Origin: an uncultured Bacteroidales bacterium | GTDB lineage: Bacteria; Bacteroidota; Bacteroidia; Bacteroidales; Paludibacteraceae | Length of the DNA: 64,000 nt | Reading direction: 5' to 3' | Assembly (NCBI GenBank): GCA_946186915.1 | Contig: CAMHOY010000001.1 | Location: forward strand, 153,008-217,007 | Shown: one piece after another, positions 57,001-64,000 of the stretch | Position numbering within the stretch: the stretch's first letter is position 1 | How the letters are laid out: the number at the start of each line of letters is the position of its first letter | Notes under the pieces: model-generated | What the model was told of the DNA's origin: nothing | The model's database searches: none | Seen by the model: the letters and a program-made list of their open reading frames with translations, nothing else | Position numbers and translations under genes: made by a program

Positions 57001-58649
57001 TGATGGTTAATACCGAAACTACCGTTGCTTCTGCAGCGAGCGGATTTACCAAGACAATCCAATGTCCGGAAATGGATTTGGTTGTCTTGAGTGGAGGTCT
57101 GTTAACAGCAGATGACGCCACAGCATATCAGTTCAAGAGCGTTTCTGTTTATGGAGGCGGTAAGTTAATCGTAGATGCAAGCAAGGGTCTAAATGCCGGT
57201 AATATGTATCTACGTGCAGGAACCATTACAGCTACTCCGGGCTCTACGCCGGTGACATCATATAACTACGTTTATCCGCAGGTATATATCGGCTCTGGTG
57301 CGACATTAAGTACGACAGGTAATGTGATATACTTCGACTACCTGACGAACTACGACCAGTACTTCGGTCTGGCATTGCCTTATCCTGTGACGATTAATGC
57401 GACGACGGATATCTTCTACCCGAGCGATATCTATGGTTCGGCAGCGAAGAGAGGTAGTTTCTTATTGCGCGTCTTCGATAGTAAGATACGTGCCGCGCAA
57501 GGAGCCGTGGATGCTGTTTGGGTAGATGTAGAAAGCGGAAGTGAAGACAGTGGCGGTTCTGTCGCAGTACAGTCAGCTACGCAGCGTGGATTGGGTTACA
57601 CAATGCTTGGTGTGCCATTGAAAGTAAGTATTAATGGAGCGACACCAAAGGTTCGTCAGAAATATGGAATTCACCGTATAAAGATGGATATAACAGATGC
57701 TGCGACATTGGCAACATTCGAGAACAGCAACGCTACATATGACGTGACGGCTTATTCCGCTACCAGTGTGACTAACGCAGGTTGGTGGCTATTAGGCAAC
57801 CCGTATATGGCTAATCTTGGTGGTGCAAGTGTAACGGGCACCAGCATCACCGTAGGTTCACTGGGAACTAACGCACAAGGACAATACGAATGGCAGAACA
57901 AGAGTGTTCGCTATGTAACCGTTCCAGATGATGCAGGAGGTGATACATACGACCAGCGTACAGTAGACAGTTACACCTTCCCGGCCTTCAAGCCGTTCTA
58001 CGTACAGGTAGGAAAGACCGGCACGGTAACATTCACACCAGCCAACCGTGCCGCTGCTGCTCCGAAACGATTCAGAAATGAAGAGATGCCTGCTGAGATT
58101 GCGACATCGATTGCTCTGAATTCTACGGAATATGGTGATACGACACATCTCTTAATCGGTGATGCGTTCTCTGATGAATATGAGATTGGCGATGACCTGA
58201 CAAAGATGCCGCACGCAAATGTAAATCTCTTCACTATATCCGGCGCGAATGATTTGTTCGCAAATGCGCTGAACACACAATCGGCATTGGCCGGCATTCC
58301 GGTGGGTTATATCGCACCGATGGCGGGTTCCTATGAATTTACCGTTAATGACAAAGAGGATAACTCATGGATTGAACATTTATGGTTAACGGATTTGGAT
58401 TTAAGTAGACAGACTGACCTGTTGGTTGAGCCTTACGAATTTGAGACAGATGCAGTAACGAACAAAACGCGATTCATGCTCAATGTCGTACTTAAGTCTC
58501 CGAACGGGAAAGATGTTACTACCGGAGTCGATGATGTTCACGGAGAAAATGAACGACCGTTTAAGTTCCTCTATCGCGACAAGATGTATATCTTGCGCGG
58601 CGGTAAGTTGTACGACGCGACGGGTAAACAAGTACGTGAGATCAAGTGA
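54087..58649 (+). CDS. Giant InlB-repeat surface protein with C-terminal tail, 1520 aa
   Basis: Second giant protein of the right arm. Three in-frame ATGs precede the hydrophobic signal (KYICLFLMMLGISTHAWGAE); the third (54132) gives the most normal signal peptide. After a jelly-roll-like N-terminal domain come InlB repeats with wording almost the same as in the left giant (GNSISGSHANDTKMCGESLT against GNTITGSHANDTKVCSTNLT). A large C-terminal domain (about 950-1480) is homologous to that of the left giant, with the tail MYILRGGKLYDATGKQVREIK. Probably type IX-exported. It lies 39 bp before the small PLGDA protein, as on the left. Confidence 0.82.
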   Translation: MTNMKTVFNLLNNKVMKNYMKYICLFLMMLGISTHAWGAESSVATFVSYPWSEIGSGYTDDCEDDDWYLSIGGGNDRAGFNKNAHRTIGNNFGTGANASHDGWYMKSKKALANVCKVTFTYTQCSSASECDNARMYLAYSTNGSTWSAVTLTSGTQGMNVGPNDDPSDGLNTAVYTFEFNKIASAYYAVIISRNGSVSSGQGFAFSHTTIDFIGGCCDYIVTPAKGTMTNCDITFDPSEVATCSSTASERQLTITVTPASCYAAPTADAVARASGVSCSKVSGPTAIGGGKYNYVFQFAQNQSGTTTFNASITSKTTYTVSYNAGSTTPTGGNSISGSHANDTKMCGESLTLPGATFSATGYTQTGWSTTNGGSQTHSLSGSYTTNAAQTFYPIWTANTISLTLNKNNSDASGSANGSGTVKYNGTTATISTAATRTGYLVEGYYAEPECTNKVMTASGGLVNYTGYVVGGKWKRTEATTLYAKWTEQRTLTVANVSNVTISATSPSVAENASALVTPGNSVTLTHNTPTSPYSWAGWNVYKTEDPSTKVTVTSNSFTMPDYDVTVSAYLYGDLRAFCEPPVEITVSGSVWLTSYASVPVYTTDNPNNLITVTCTNFRSANKLGVTYLQNGDPVAKGSSLFRLCYYGLAGQSDYSVVDGTNDYISLSDAVKTAIASGQTFAISYTPEAGVYDREDTYTLRLTALNGSEDIGHVDFTLHGRALPQKFVVAANIGGHWHALPADLATSAGTAIQDAYPIQVDNIADPTAAIAPKTAIYSAAARNQPTKHRGGVRLHTETGTNDGYLEAPRSNDLTYLWRTTSACTTGMQEWYLKSSDFTTYNISADPNCTLSDNTTPITRYLCVYSNQIMWSNTSAKDFRILPVTEYTPIDLQVVEWQSDKIRFMYLGDPDYEVEVKIDNVTKASTAELSSLKIDLGVYEIAVSDLMTSAYKQMHLIFKNSGTEVGRKEVNVPLMVNTETTVASAASGFTKTIQCPEMDLVVLSGGLLTADDATAYQFKSVSVYGGGKLIVDASKGLNAGNMYLRAGTITATPGSTPVTSYNYVYPQVYIGSGATLSTTGNVIYFDYLTNYDQYFGLALPYPVTINATTDIFYPSDIYGSAAKRGSFLLRVFDSKIRAAQGAVDAVWVDVESGSEDSGGSVAVQSATQRGLGYTMLGVPLKVSINGATPKVRQKYGIHRIKMDITDAATLATFENSNATYDVTAYSATSVTNAGWWLLGNPYMANLGGASVTGTSITVGSLGTNAQGQYEWQNKSVRYVTVPDDAGGDTYDQRTVDSYTFPAFKPFYVQVGKTGTVTFTPANRAAAAPKRFRNEEMPAEIATSIALNSTEYGDTTHLLIGDAFSDEYEIGDDLTKMPHANVNLFTISGANDLFANALNTQSALAGIPVGYIAPMAGSYEFTVNDKEDNSWIEHLWLTDLDLSRQTDLLVEPYEFETDAVTNKTRFMLNVVLKSPNGKDVTTGVDDVHGENERPFKFLYRDKMYILRGGKLYDATGKQVREIK

Positions 58650-58850
58650 TCTCAATGTTTAATGAATGAACGAATGAATGTTTAACGAATGAAAGAGTTA
58701 AAGATTATGAAAGCATTGAGATATTTATTGATCGTAATGGGTTTGATGAGCGTTCTGAGCATCAGTGCTCAGGCGCTCGCCCAAGAGCCGCAAGCACAAA
58801 TGCAATCTACGTCTATCATTGCGGGTTCTGGTTCGCAGTTGCCTTCTGCG
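58560..58850 (+). repeat. Long inverted repeat of the mirror locus, right copy
   Basis: Covers the tail codons of the giant gene, the GTTTAATGAATGAACGAATG spacer and the first half of the small gene. Counterpart of 27400-27690. Confidence 0.85.
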
Positions 58851-59081
58851 GCAGTAGATGGCGCAGTGTTGACAGGAACGACTGTTGGTACTTATACTCC
58901 GGCAGATGCAGGCAAAACGAGTGGTCCAAATCGCGCAAGAAGAGGATTGGACGACGGGGATGATGATATCGATCCGCAAGGTCAGCCGTTCCCGCTGGGC
59001 GATGCAGTGTGGCCGTTGGCGCTGCTAGCATTGGCGTTCGCGTTCGGCAAATGGATCGCAAGGACCAAACCACTCCGCTAA
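58689..59081 (+). CDS. Small exported protein with PLGDA-TM-basic C terminus, 130 aa
   Basis: Paralog of the 128-aa protein at 27173; residues 1-41 are identical (signal peptide and QEPQAQMQSTS). The middle is diverged and acidic (RRGLDDGDDDIDPQGQ). The C terminus PLGDAVWPLALLALAFAFGKWIARTKPLR repeats the motif-hydrophobic-basic layout. The conserved PLGDA followed by PLALLA in otherwise divergent C termini suggests a recognised sorting or anchoring signal. Function unknown; probably works with the giant protein encoded upstream. Confidence 0.75.
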   Translation: MKELKIMKALRYLLIVMGLMSVLSISAQALAQEPQAQMQSTSIIAGSGSQLPSAAVDGAVLTGTTVGTYTPADAGKTSGPNRARRGLDDGDDDIDPQGQPFPLGDAVWPLALLALAFAFGKWIARTKPLR

Positions 59082-59154
59082 TTGGTGAGGGCGATCATTG
59101 CCTCCGCTCTCCCCACCGGGTGCACTCCGTTAGCGCCCGTCGGGGGCCCCAATT
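59080..59154 (-). repeat. GGGGTCCCCG hairpin element, copy C
   Basis: Minus strand reads GGGGCCCCCGACGGGCGC, loop, TGCACCCGGTGGGGAGAGCG, matching the first hairpin and GGGGAGAGCG block of copies A and B, with a different inner stem. Framed by AATTGG/CCAATT. It starts at the stop codon of the small gene. Confidence 0.65.
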
Positions 59155-59180
59155 AGAGGAATACCTTACGGTTAGTTTAT

Positions 59181-59212
59181 GCTACGCGTGTATATGCGTG
59201 CGCGTTCCTTAA
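59181..59212 (-). repeat. Outer boundary repeat of the mirror locus (right)
   Basis: Reverse strand AAGGAACGCGCACGCATATA followed by CACGCGTAGC. Inverse of 27131-27162 and a member of the GGAACGCGCG family. Confidence 0.7.
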
Positions 59213-59272
59213 AGAAATAATACGCGCGGCGGTAAGAAAAGACAGATGAAGTGTCTGACCGACTCAATCGAT

Positions 59273-59303
59273 AAGGGGGAACCTGAAGAGGTTCCCCTTT
59301 ATT
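59273..59303 (+). terminator. Rho-independent terminator upstream of rfbA
   Basis: Stem AAGGGGAACCT (one bulged G) with AGGTTCCCCTT, loop GAAG, then TATTAT. Ends the right-arm transcription unit. Confidence 0.75.
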
Positions 59304-59373
59304 ATGCATCAAGGTTGATATGTCAAAAAATCCACATAACAGTTTGCTATGTAGAAAAAAAATTACACAAATA

Positions 59374-59405
59374 TTTGTACATGTCAAAAAAAAATTGTAC
59401 TTTTG
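59374..59405 (+). promoter_or_regulatory. Promoter of rfbA
   Basis: -33 TTTG (59374-59377) and -7 TACTTTTG (59398-59405), spacing 20 bp, 22 nt before the ATG at 59428. Confidence 0.78.
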
Positions 59406-59427
59406 CAGCGCAAAAGTTTTATGTCTC

Positions 59428-60345
59428 ATGAAAGGAATCATTTTAGCGGGGGGAAGCGCGACACGTCTGTACCCATTGAGTAAAGCTATCAGCAAACAGA
59501 TCATGCCGGTTTACGACAAGCCGATGATCTATTACCCGTTGTCAACCCTTATGCTGGCGGGCATCCGCGAAGTGCTGATCATCAGTACGCCGCGCGACCT
59601 GCCGATGTTCGAGGAGTTGTTAGGCGACGGCAGCCGTATCGGCATGCAGTTGAGTTATAAAGTGCAGTTAGTGCCAAATGGCTTGGCGCAGGCTTTTGTG
59701 TTAGGTCGCGAGTTCCTGAACGGCGAGCCGGGTTGTCTTATTTTAGGCGACAACATGTTTTACGGCCAGCATTTCAAGACGATGCTTCGCGAGGCGGTGG
59801 AGACAGCGCAGCGAGGCGGTGCCGTAATCTTCGGTTACGAGGTAGCGGATCCGCGCGCCTATGGTGTTGTGGAATTTGAAAAGGGGGAGTCTACCCCGAC
59901 CCTTCCTGAAGGGAAGGAGACCGTTTTGAAGGTCAAGAGCCTCGAAGAGAAGCCGGCAGAGCCGAAGAGCAATTATGCCGTACCGGGTCTGTATTTCTAC
60001 GACTCGACAGTATGCGAGAAGGCAGCGGGTCTTCAGCCGAGCGCACGCGGCGAGTATGAGATCACCGACCTGAACAAACTCTACCTGAATGAAGGTAGTC
60101 TGAAAGTCAAACTGTTCAGCCGCGGTTTTGCATGGCTCGACACGGGCAACTGCGACAGTCTGTTGGAGGCCGGTAACTTCATCGCCACGATTCAGAACCG
60201 GCAGGGTTTCTACGTGAGCTGTATCGAAGAGATAGCCTGGCGCAACGGGTGGATCAGCACGGAGCAGTTGGCAGCGTTGGGCAAAGAAATGAAAACCAAT
60301 TACGGACGGTACCTTGAAAGGTTGAGTGTGACTTCGTCACGTTGA
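59428..60345 (+). CDS. rfbA: Glucose-1-phosphate thymidylyltransferase
   Basis: RmlA/RfbA makes dTDP-glucose from glucose-1-phosphate and dTTP, the first step to dTDP-rhamnose. 305 residues from the ATG at 59428, chosen because the -7 box lies 22 nt before it and the frame then opens MKGIILAGGSATRLYPLSKA; an upstream in-frame ATG would lie in front of the promoter. The dTTP-binding loop reads GGSATRLYP where GGSGTRLYP is usual. Other blocks: VYDKPMIYYPLSTLMLAGI, GDNMFYG, GYEVADPRAYGVVEF and LDTGNCDSLLEA. A palindrome-derived insert (ESTPTLPEGKETV, residues about 153-165) lies right after VVEFE. The rest of the rml operon is not adjacent. Confidence 0.93.
   Translation: MKGIILAGGSATRLYPLSKAISKQIMPVYDKPMIYYPLSTLMLAGIREVLIISTPRDLPMFEELLGDGSRIGMQLSYKVQLVPNGLAQAFVLGREFLNGEPGCLILGDNMFYGQHFKTMLREAVETAQRGGAVIFGYEVADPRAYGVVEFEKGESTPTLPEGKETVLKVKSLEEKPAEPKSNYAVPGLYFYDSTVCEKAAGLQPSARGEYEITDLNKLYLNEGSLKVKLFSRGFAWLDTGNCDSLLEAGNFIATIQNRQGFYVSCIEEIAWRNGWISTEQLAALGKEMKTNYGRYLERLSVTSSR
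59884..59919 (-). repeat. In-frame GC palindrome inside rfbA
   Basis: CTACCCCGACCCTTCCTGAA then GGGAAGG, the reverse-strand form of the unit in trmO and the helix-hairpin-helix gene. Encodes STPTLPEGKE. Confidence 0.75.
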
Positions 60346-60369
60346 TAAAGTGTATTGTGACTTCGTCAC
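60328..60369 (+). repeat. Twin GTGACTTCGTCAC hairpins
   Basis: Two identical GTGACTTCGTCACGTT units (60328 and 60357) in the rfbA end and the spacer before the sensor gene. The first encodes the last RfbA residues VTSSR. Confidence 0.8.
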
Positions 60370-60386
60370 GTTTAATAGTATATAAT

Positions 60387-63300
60387 ATGAAACGCTTAAT
60401 TTTCGCTCTCTGTCTGCTGACCAATGCCTTCGTTTTGTCGGCACATGAGCACTATGTCATTCAGCACTACTCGATCAAGGACGGATTGAGTCAGAACACC
60501 GTGATGGCCATTCTGCAAGACAAGCAGGGCTTCATGTGGTTCGGTACATGGGATGGTCTGAACCGCTTCGACGGCTATACGTTTGAGGTGTTCAAGGCCA
60601 AGAACCACGACGTGGAAGCCCGCGTGAATAACCGCGTAGATCTGATCTATGAAGATGAGCAGGAGCAGATATGGTGGGCGACGTACGACGGTCATTTCTA
60701 CCGCTTGGACGCGACGCGTCTTGTGACGACCGAGCAGCCGTTTGACAGTATTCCGGAAGGGATGATGCAGAAGATGAGCGAGCGGGACAAGAAGACGAAA
60801 GTGGACTCGCACGGCGTGATCTGGCAAGCCGATGACACCTATGGTATCCAGCGTTACCGTTTCGGTCAATGGAAGCGTTTCACTCCTCCGTTGGACAGCC
60901 GTTATGCAGGTCGTTTACGCGAACATTTCTTCACGTTGGAAGACGCGCAAGGCCGCACGTGGGTTAATCCGACAGGCGGCGGATGGAGTTATTACGACTT
61001 TGAGAAAGATGAGTTGGTTTATCCTATCCAGGGTCTGACCAATATGATTCACACGGCATATGTGGACCGCGACGGTCAGATGTGGATCTCTACCTATGAC
61101 GGCGGCGTGGACTGCGTGAACATGGACCCCACCCCGTACCTGCTGCATGATCTTCGTCATTCAGAGCGGGACAACGGCGAGGTACGTGCTTTCGCGCGCC
61201 GGAAGAACGGCGAAGTACTGATGCTCGTCAAATCGGAGACGAATGTCTATTGTGCTTTGGAGACAGCTCACGGCATGCTCTTCGGAACGAAAGGATCCGG
61301 GTTGATAAAGGTTAAAGGTGAGAGGTTAGAGGTTAGAGGAGAACGGATTCCGACGAGTCATCCGGATATATACGATATCGAAGAAGGACGTGACGGGACG
61401 TTATATATCGCCACGTACGGCGACGGCGTGAATATCATTCGCCGGAACGAAAACAAGAAAACATGGGAAGAACCCATCGTAGTGGGTCCGGGTATGAAAG
61501 TGCGCGACATCGAGATCGTAGATAACACGCTATGGTGCGGCACGACCACCGGTATCCTGCGCATCAATCTTGAGACGCATGAGAGCCAGGTCATCCCGAG
61601 TTACGACATCCGCGCGATATACTACAGCCATGACAAGTTATGGTTGGGTTCGTTCGGCGGCGGTCTATTAGTGATGGACCCCAAACAGCCGCGCGCGGAG
61701 ATACAACGCGTAGAGACATTTCACGATATCATCCTGAGTATGACGGGTGACGGTGAGAACCTATGGTTCTGCTCGGAGAGCGATATTGCGCAGTTGAACC
61801 TCAAGACCGGAGATCTCCATTACTACGACGCGCTGGACGGCGAGAGCAACACGTATTTCACGGAAGCGGAAGCCCTGCGTACGCCTACCGGCAAGTTGCT
61901 CTTCGGCTATTCGAACGGTTACTGTGAGTTTGAACCTTCTCTTATTCATCGCTCGACCTCCGTACCTCCATTGCGCATCACCCGCATCGAGGCGCAAGAC
62001 CAGGAGTTAACCGGAGATACCATCACCATCAAAAACGGCAGCAATATCACCATCGAATATGCTGCGATGGAATACGTAGGTGCCGACAAGATCGTTTATA
62101 CCTATAAGATGGACGGCATCGATGCTGACTGGACTCATGCGAAAGAGGTGCGCCGCGTGACATACAACAACCTGCGTTACGGCAAGTATATCTTCCATGT
62201 CCGCTCAACGAACCGTGAGTGCAGCGATGTGGACAACGAGAAGACCTTAGTCATCATCGTGGAGCGCCCGTGGTGGTTAACCTGGTGGGCTTTCCTGCTC
62301 TATTTCATCGCCATCATCGGCCTAATCAGTCTGATCACGTATATCGTCAACTCGTACAATGAGTTACGCCAGAAAGTACAGGTAGAGCAACAGGTGACGG
62401 ATATCAAGTTACGCTTCTTCACGAATATCAGTCATGAGTTACGCACGCCGCTCACCCTCATCGTAGCGCCGGTGGAGAACATCCTGCAGACGGAGCGCAT
62501 CAGCCAGAGCGTCCGCAGCCAGTTGGAGATCGTCCAGAGTAACAGTCAACGGATGCTGCGTATGGTGAACCAACTGTTAGAGTTCCGCAAGGTACAGAAC
62601 CAGAAGATGAAACTGAAAGTACGCAAGACCTTGCTGAGCGATCTTGTTAACGAGACCTGCGCGAACTTCCAGAAAGAGGCCTATGACAAACATATCCATT
62701 TCTCGATAGAAAACAAGGCCACCGACTCTACCGTCTGGGTAGATCGCGGACGTATGGATACCATCCTTTGGAACCTGCTGAGCAATGCGTTCAAGTTCAC
62801 GCCGGCAGGCAAGAACATCCGCGTGGTGATTGATTCGAAGCCCGGCTTTGTGACCCTGTCGGTACAAGACGAAGGTATCGGTATCGCACCGGAAAAACGC
62901 AGTGTGCTCTTTGAGCGCTTCTCCAGCAATAACGAGTTGAACAACTCCAACACGACAGGTACAGGCATCGGCCTTAACCTGACCAAGGAGTTAGTGGACC
63001 TGCACCACGGACATATCGAGGTGGACAGCGAAGTAGGCAAAGGGACGACGGTAACGATTCTGCTGCATACCGGCAAGGAGCATTTCGATCAAGACGTAGA
63101 GTTCCTTGAGGACGAAGGACTGCCGGTCATTGACCATCCGACGGAGTCGTCGTTCGAGAACAAGATGGAGCAGTTGGCACAAGAGCCGCAAGACAACCGC
63201 CGCACGATTCTGGTAGTAGATGACAGCCAGGACATGCAGCAGTTCCTCGTAGGTATCTTCAATCGCGATTATAACGTAGAGTCCGCGTCCGATGGCGATG

Positions 63301-63968
63301 AAGCGGAACAGATCATCCGCTCGAAACATATCGACCTGGTTGTAACCGATCTGATGATGCCGAACATCGACGGACTGGAGTTGACGCAATTTATCAAGAA
63401 GAACCCGGACACAGACTATATACCGGTCATTCTACTGACCGCCAAGACTGCTATCGAGAGCCGTCTGCAGGCTTTGCAATACGGTGCGGATGACTATGTG
63501 ACCAAGCCGTTTGAGCCGGAGTATCTCCGTGCGCGTGTTCAGAATATCCTCTCGCAACGTACGCATCTGGAGCAGAGTTATCGCCAGCGTCTGATGCGTC
63601 TGGAGCCGCAGAAATCCGATGAACCGGTTCCCGGCGACTCGTTCCTCGCCAAGCTGCTGGACATCATGGACAAGCAGATGGACAACAACACGCTGACAGT
63701 AGATGAACTGGTGGAAGAGATGAACATGGGCCGTACAGTTTTCTTCAACAAACTGAAGAACCTGACGGGTCTGAGTCCTGTAGAGTTCATCCGCGAGATG
63801 CGTATCAAGCGCGCGGCACAACTGTTAGAGGACCGCAAGTATAACATCACCGAGGTGACCTACATGGTCGGTATGAACGACAGCCGCTATTTCTCGAAAT
63901 GCTTCAAGAACACCTACGGCGTCACTCCGAGTGAGTACCGGAAGCAGAGGTTAGAGGTTAGAGGTTAG
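60387..63968 (+). CDS. Hybrid two-component system sensor/regulator (HTCS), 1193 aa
   Basis: One-protein signalling system of Bacteroidetes polysaccharide loci. The start at 60387 gives a clean signal peptide (KRLIFALCLLTNAFVLSAHE). Periplasmic two-bladed propeller repeats (GLSQNTVMAILQDKQGFMWFGTWDGLNRFDG, DGQMWISTYDGGVD) and a Y_Y_Y domain precede the membrane helix (about 631-655). Next are HisKA with FFTNISHELRTPL (His about 682), HATPase (NAFKFTPAGKN, GTGIGLNLTKELV), a receiver ILVVDDSQDMQQF with acceptor Asp in DLVVTDLMMP (about 987), and an AraC-type DNA-binding domain (1090-1185). Insert VKGERLEVRGERIP at 61306-61348 and the last residues RLEVRG come from GGTTAGA repeats. The ligand is unknown; a glycan is expected. 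Confidence 0.93.
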   Translation: MKRLIFALCLLTNAFVLSAHEHYVIQHYSIKDGLSQNTVMAILQDKQGFMWFGTWDGLNRFDGYTFEVFKAKNHDVEARVNNRVDLIYEDEQEQIWWATYDGHFYRLDATRLVTTEQPFDSIPEGMMQKMSERDKKTKVDSHGVIWQADDTYGIQRYRFGQWKRFTPPLDSRYAGRLREHFFTLEDAQGRTWVNPTGGGWSYYDFEKDELVYPIQGLTNMIHTAYVDRDGQMWISTYDGGVDCVNMDPTPYLLHDLRHSERDNGEVRAFARRKNGEVLMLVKSETNVYCALETAHGMLFGTKGSGLIKVKGERLEVRGERIPTSHPDIYDIEEGRDGTLYIATYGDGVNIIRRNENKKTWEEPIVVGPGMKVRDIEIVDNTLWCGTTTGILRINLETHESQVIPSYDIRAIYYSHDKLWLGSFGGGLLVMDPKQPRAEIQRVETFHDIILSMTGDGENLWFCSESDIAQLNLKTGDLHYYDALDGESNTYFTEAEALRTPTGKLLFGYSNGYCEFEPSLIHRSTSVPPLRITRIEAQDQELTGDTITIKNGSNITIEYAAMEYVGADKIVYTYKMDGIDADWTHAKEVRRVTYNNLRYGKYIFHVRSTNRECSDVDNEKTLVIIVERPWWLTWWAFLLYFIAIIGLISLITYIVNSYNELRQKVQVEQQVTDIKLRFFTNISHELRTPLTLIVAPVENILQTERISQSVRSQLEIVQSNSQRMLRMVNQLLEFRKVQNQKMKLKVRKTLLSDLVNETCANFQKEAYDKHIHFSIENKATDSTVWVDRGRMDTILWNLLSNAFKFTPAGKNIRVVIDSKPGFVTLSVQDEGIGIAPEKRSVLFERFSSNNELNNSNTTGTGIGLNLTKELVDLHHGHIEVDSEVGKGTTVTILLHTGKEHFDQDVEFLEDEGLPVIDHPTESSFENKMEQLAQEPQDNRRTILVVDDSQDMQQFLVGIFNRDYNVESASDGDEAEQIIRSKHIDLVVTDLMMPNIDGLELTQFIKKNPDTDYIPVILLTAKTAIESRLQALQYGADDYVTKPFEPEYLRARVQNILSQRTHLEQSYRQRLMRLEPQKSDEPVPGDSFLAKLLDIMDKQMDNNTLTVDELVEEMNMGRTVFFNKLKNLTGLSPVEFIREMRIKRAAQLLEDRKYNITEVTYMVGMNDSRYFSKCFKNTYGVTPSEYRKQRLEVRG
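61306..61348 (+). repeat. GGTTAGA coding repeat inside the sensor
   Basis: AGAGGTTAGAGGTTAGAGGA, translated RLEVRGER in the propeller region. The same unit closes the gene. Confidence 0.8.
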
Positions 63969-64000
63969 TGGTTAGTGGTTAGTGGTTAGTGGTTAGTGGT
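63949..64000 (+). repeat. GGTTAGA/GGTTAGT heptamer array at window end
   Basis: At least seven tandem heptamers that include the sensor stop codon and continue to the end of the window. Confidence 0.92.

Noticed and set aside
27131..59212. Composite transposon or integrative conjugative element
   Set aside because: No transposase, tyrosine integrase, relaxase or conjugation gene is present; the only recombinase is the Mpi-type serine invertase.
59320..59427. Longer N terminus for rfbA
   Set aside because: The extra 36 codons lie across the promoter boxes and do not resemble any nucleotidyltransferase; the family start is at 59428.
60342..60386. Longer N terminus for the hybrid sensor
   Set aside because: It would place 15 repeat-encoded residues before the signal peptide; the ATG at 60387 starts a normal signal sequence.

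Overview
The window looks like a chromosomal segment of an anaerobic Bacteroidales bacterium. The evidence is Bacteroidetes-type promoters (-33 TTTG with -7 TAnnTTTG) before many genes, a type IX secretion protein (PorQ), GH13 amylases, a hybrid two-component sensor with AraC output, InlB-type giant surface proteins and an Mpi-type serine invertase. No species can be named from the sequence alone.

Layout. (1) 41-10242, minus strand: one long operon with four secreted GH13 amylases, one secreted starch-binding-like protein and, at its end, two deoxynucleoside kinases. (2) 10326-20627: trmO, tRNA-Phe, porQ-cmk-ispH, malQ, a flippase-like membrane protein and a helix-hairpin-helix outer-membrane protein. 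Several of these genes carry short repeats inserted in frame. (3) 20651-26808: two DUF4143 ATPases, a higBA toxin-antitoxin pair and an Ig-like surface protein, separated by dispersed GGAACGCGCG repeats. (4) 27131-59212: a mirror-image locus. From the outside inward on both sides there is a small signal-peptide/TM protein, giant InlB-repeat surface protein(s), a 14-bp perfect palindrome, a low-GC cargo of unknown or defence-like genes that includes a P-loop NTPase, a paralogous 'gene X', and an array of hairpin-forming 8-mers. The centre holds an Mpi-family serine recombinase, a Bro-N/DinD-like protein and a third DUF4143 ATPase. (5) 59428-63968: rfbA and a hybrid two-component system.

How the parts may work together. 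The amylase cluster, MalQ with two CBM20-like domains, and possibly the hybrid sensor form a starch/maltodextrin economy. Most of the secreted proteins share a C-terminal tail (G-x-L-x-I-x-R-G-x-x-Y-D-x-T-G-R) that probably routes them through the type IX system to which PorQ belongs. The mirror locus is the most interesting part. Its boundaries are nearly identical at DNA level while the interiors differ, it has an invertase gene at its centre, and one arm carries a fused ATPase-DUF4435 protein like the PARIS anti-phage system. I propose an invertible or recombining surface-plus-defence locus, which is inference.

Three repeat families deserve separate attention: a two-copy, 150-nt multi-stem element with covarying stems; a three-copy GGGGTCCCCG hairpin element, one copy of which sits in frame inside trmO; and short palindromes and 7- to 8-mer repeats that lengthen the proteins of housekeeping genes.
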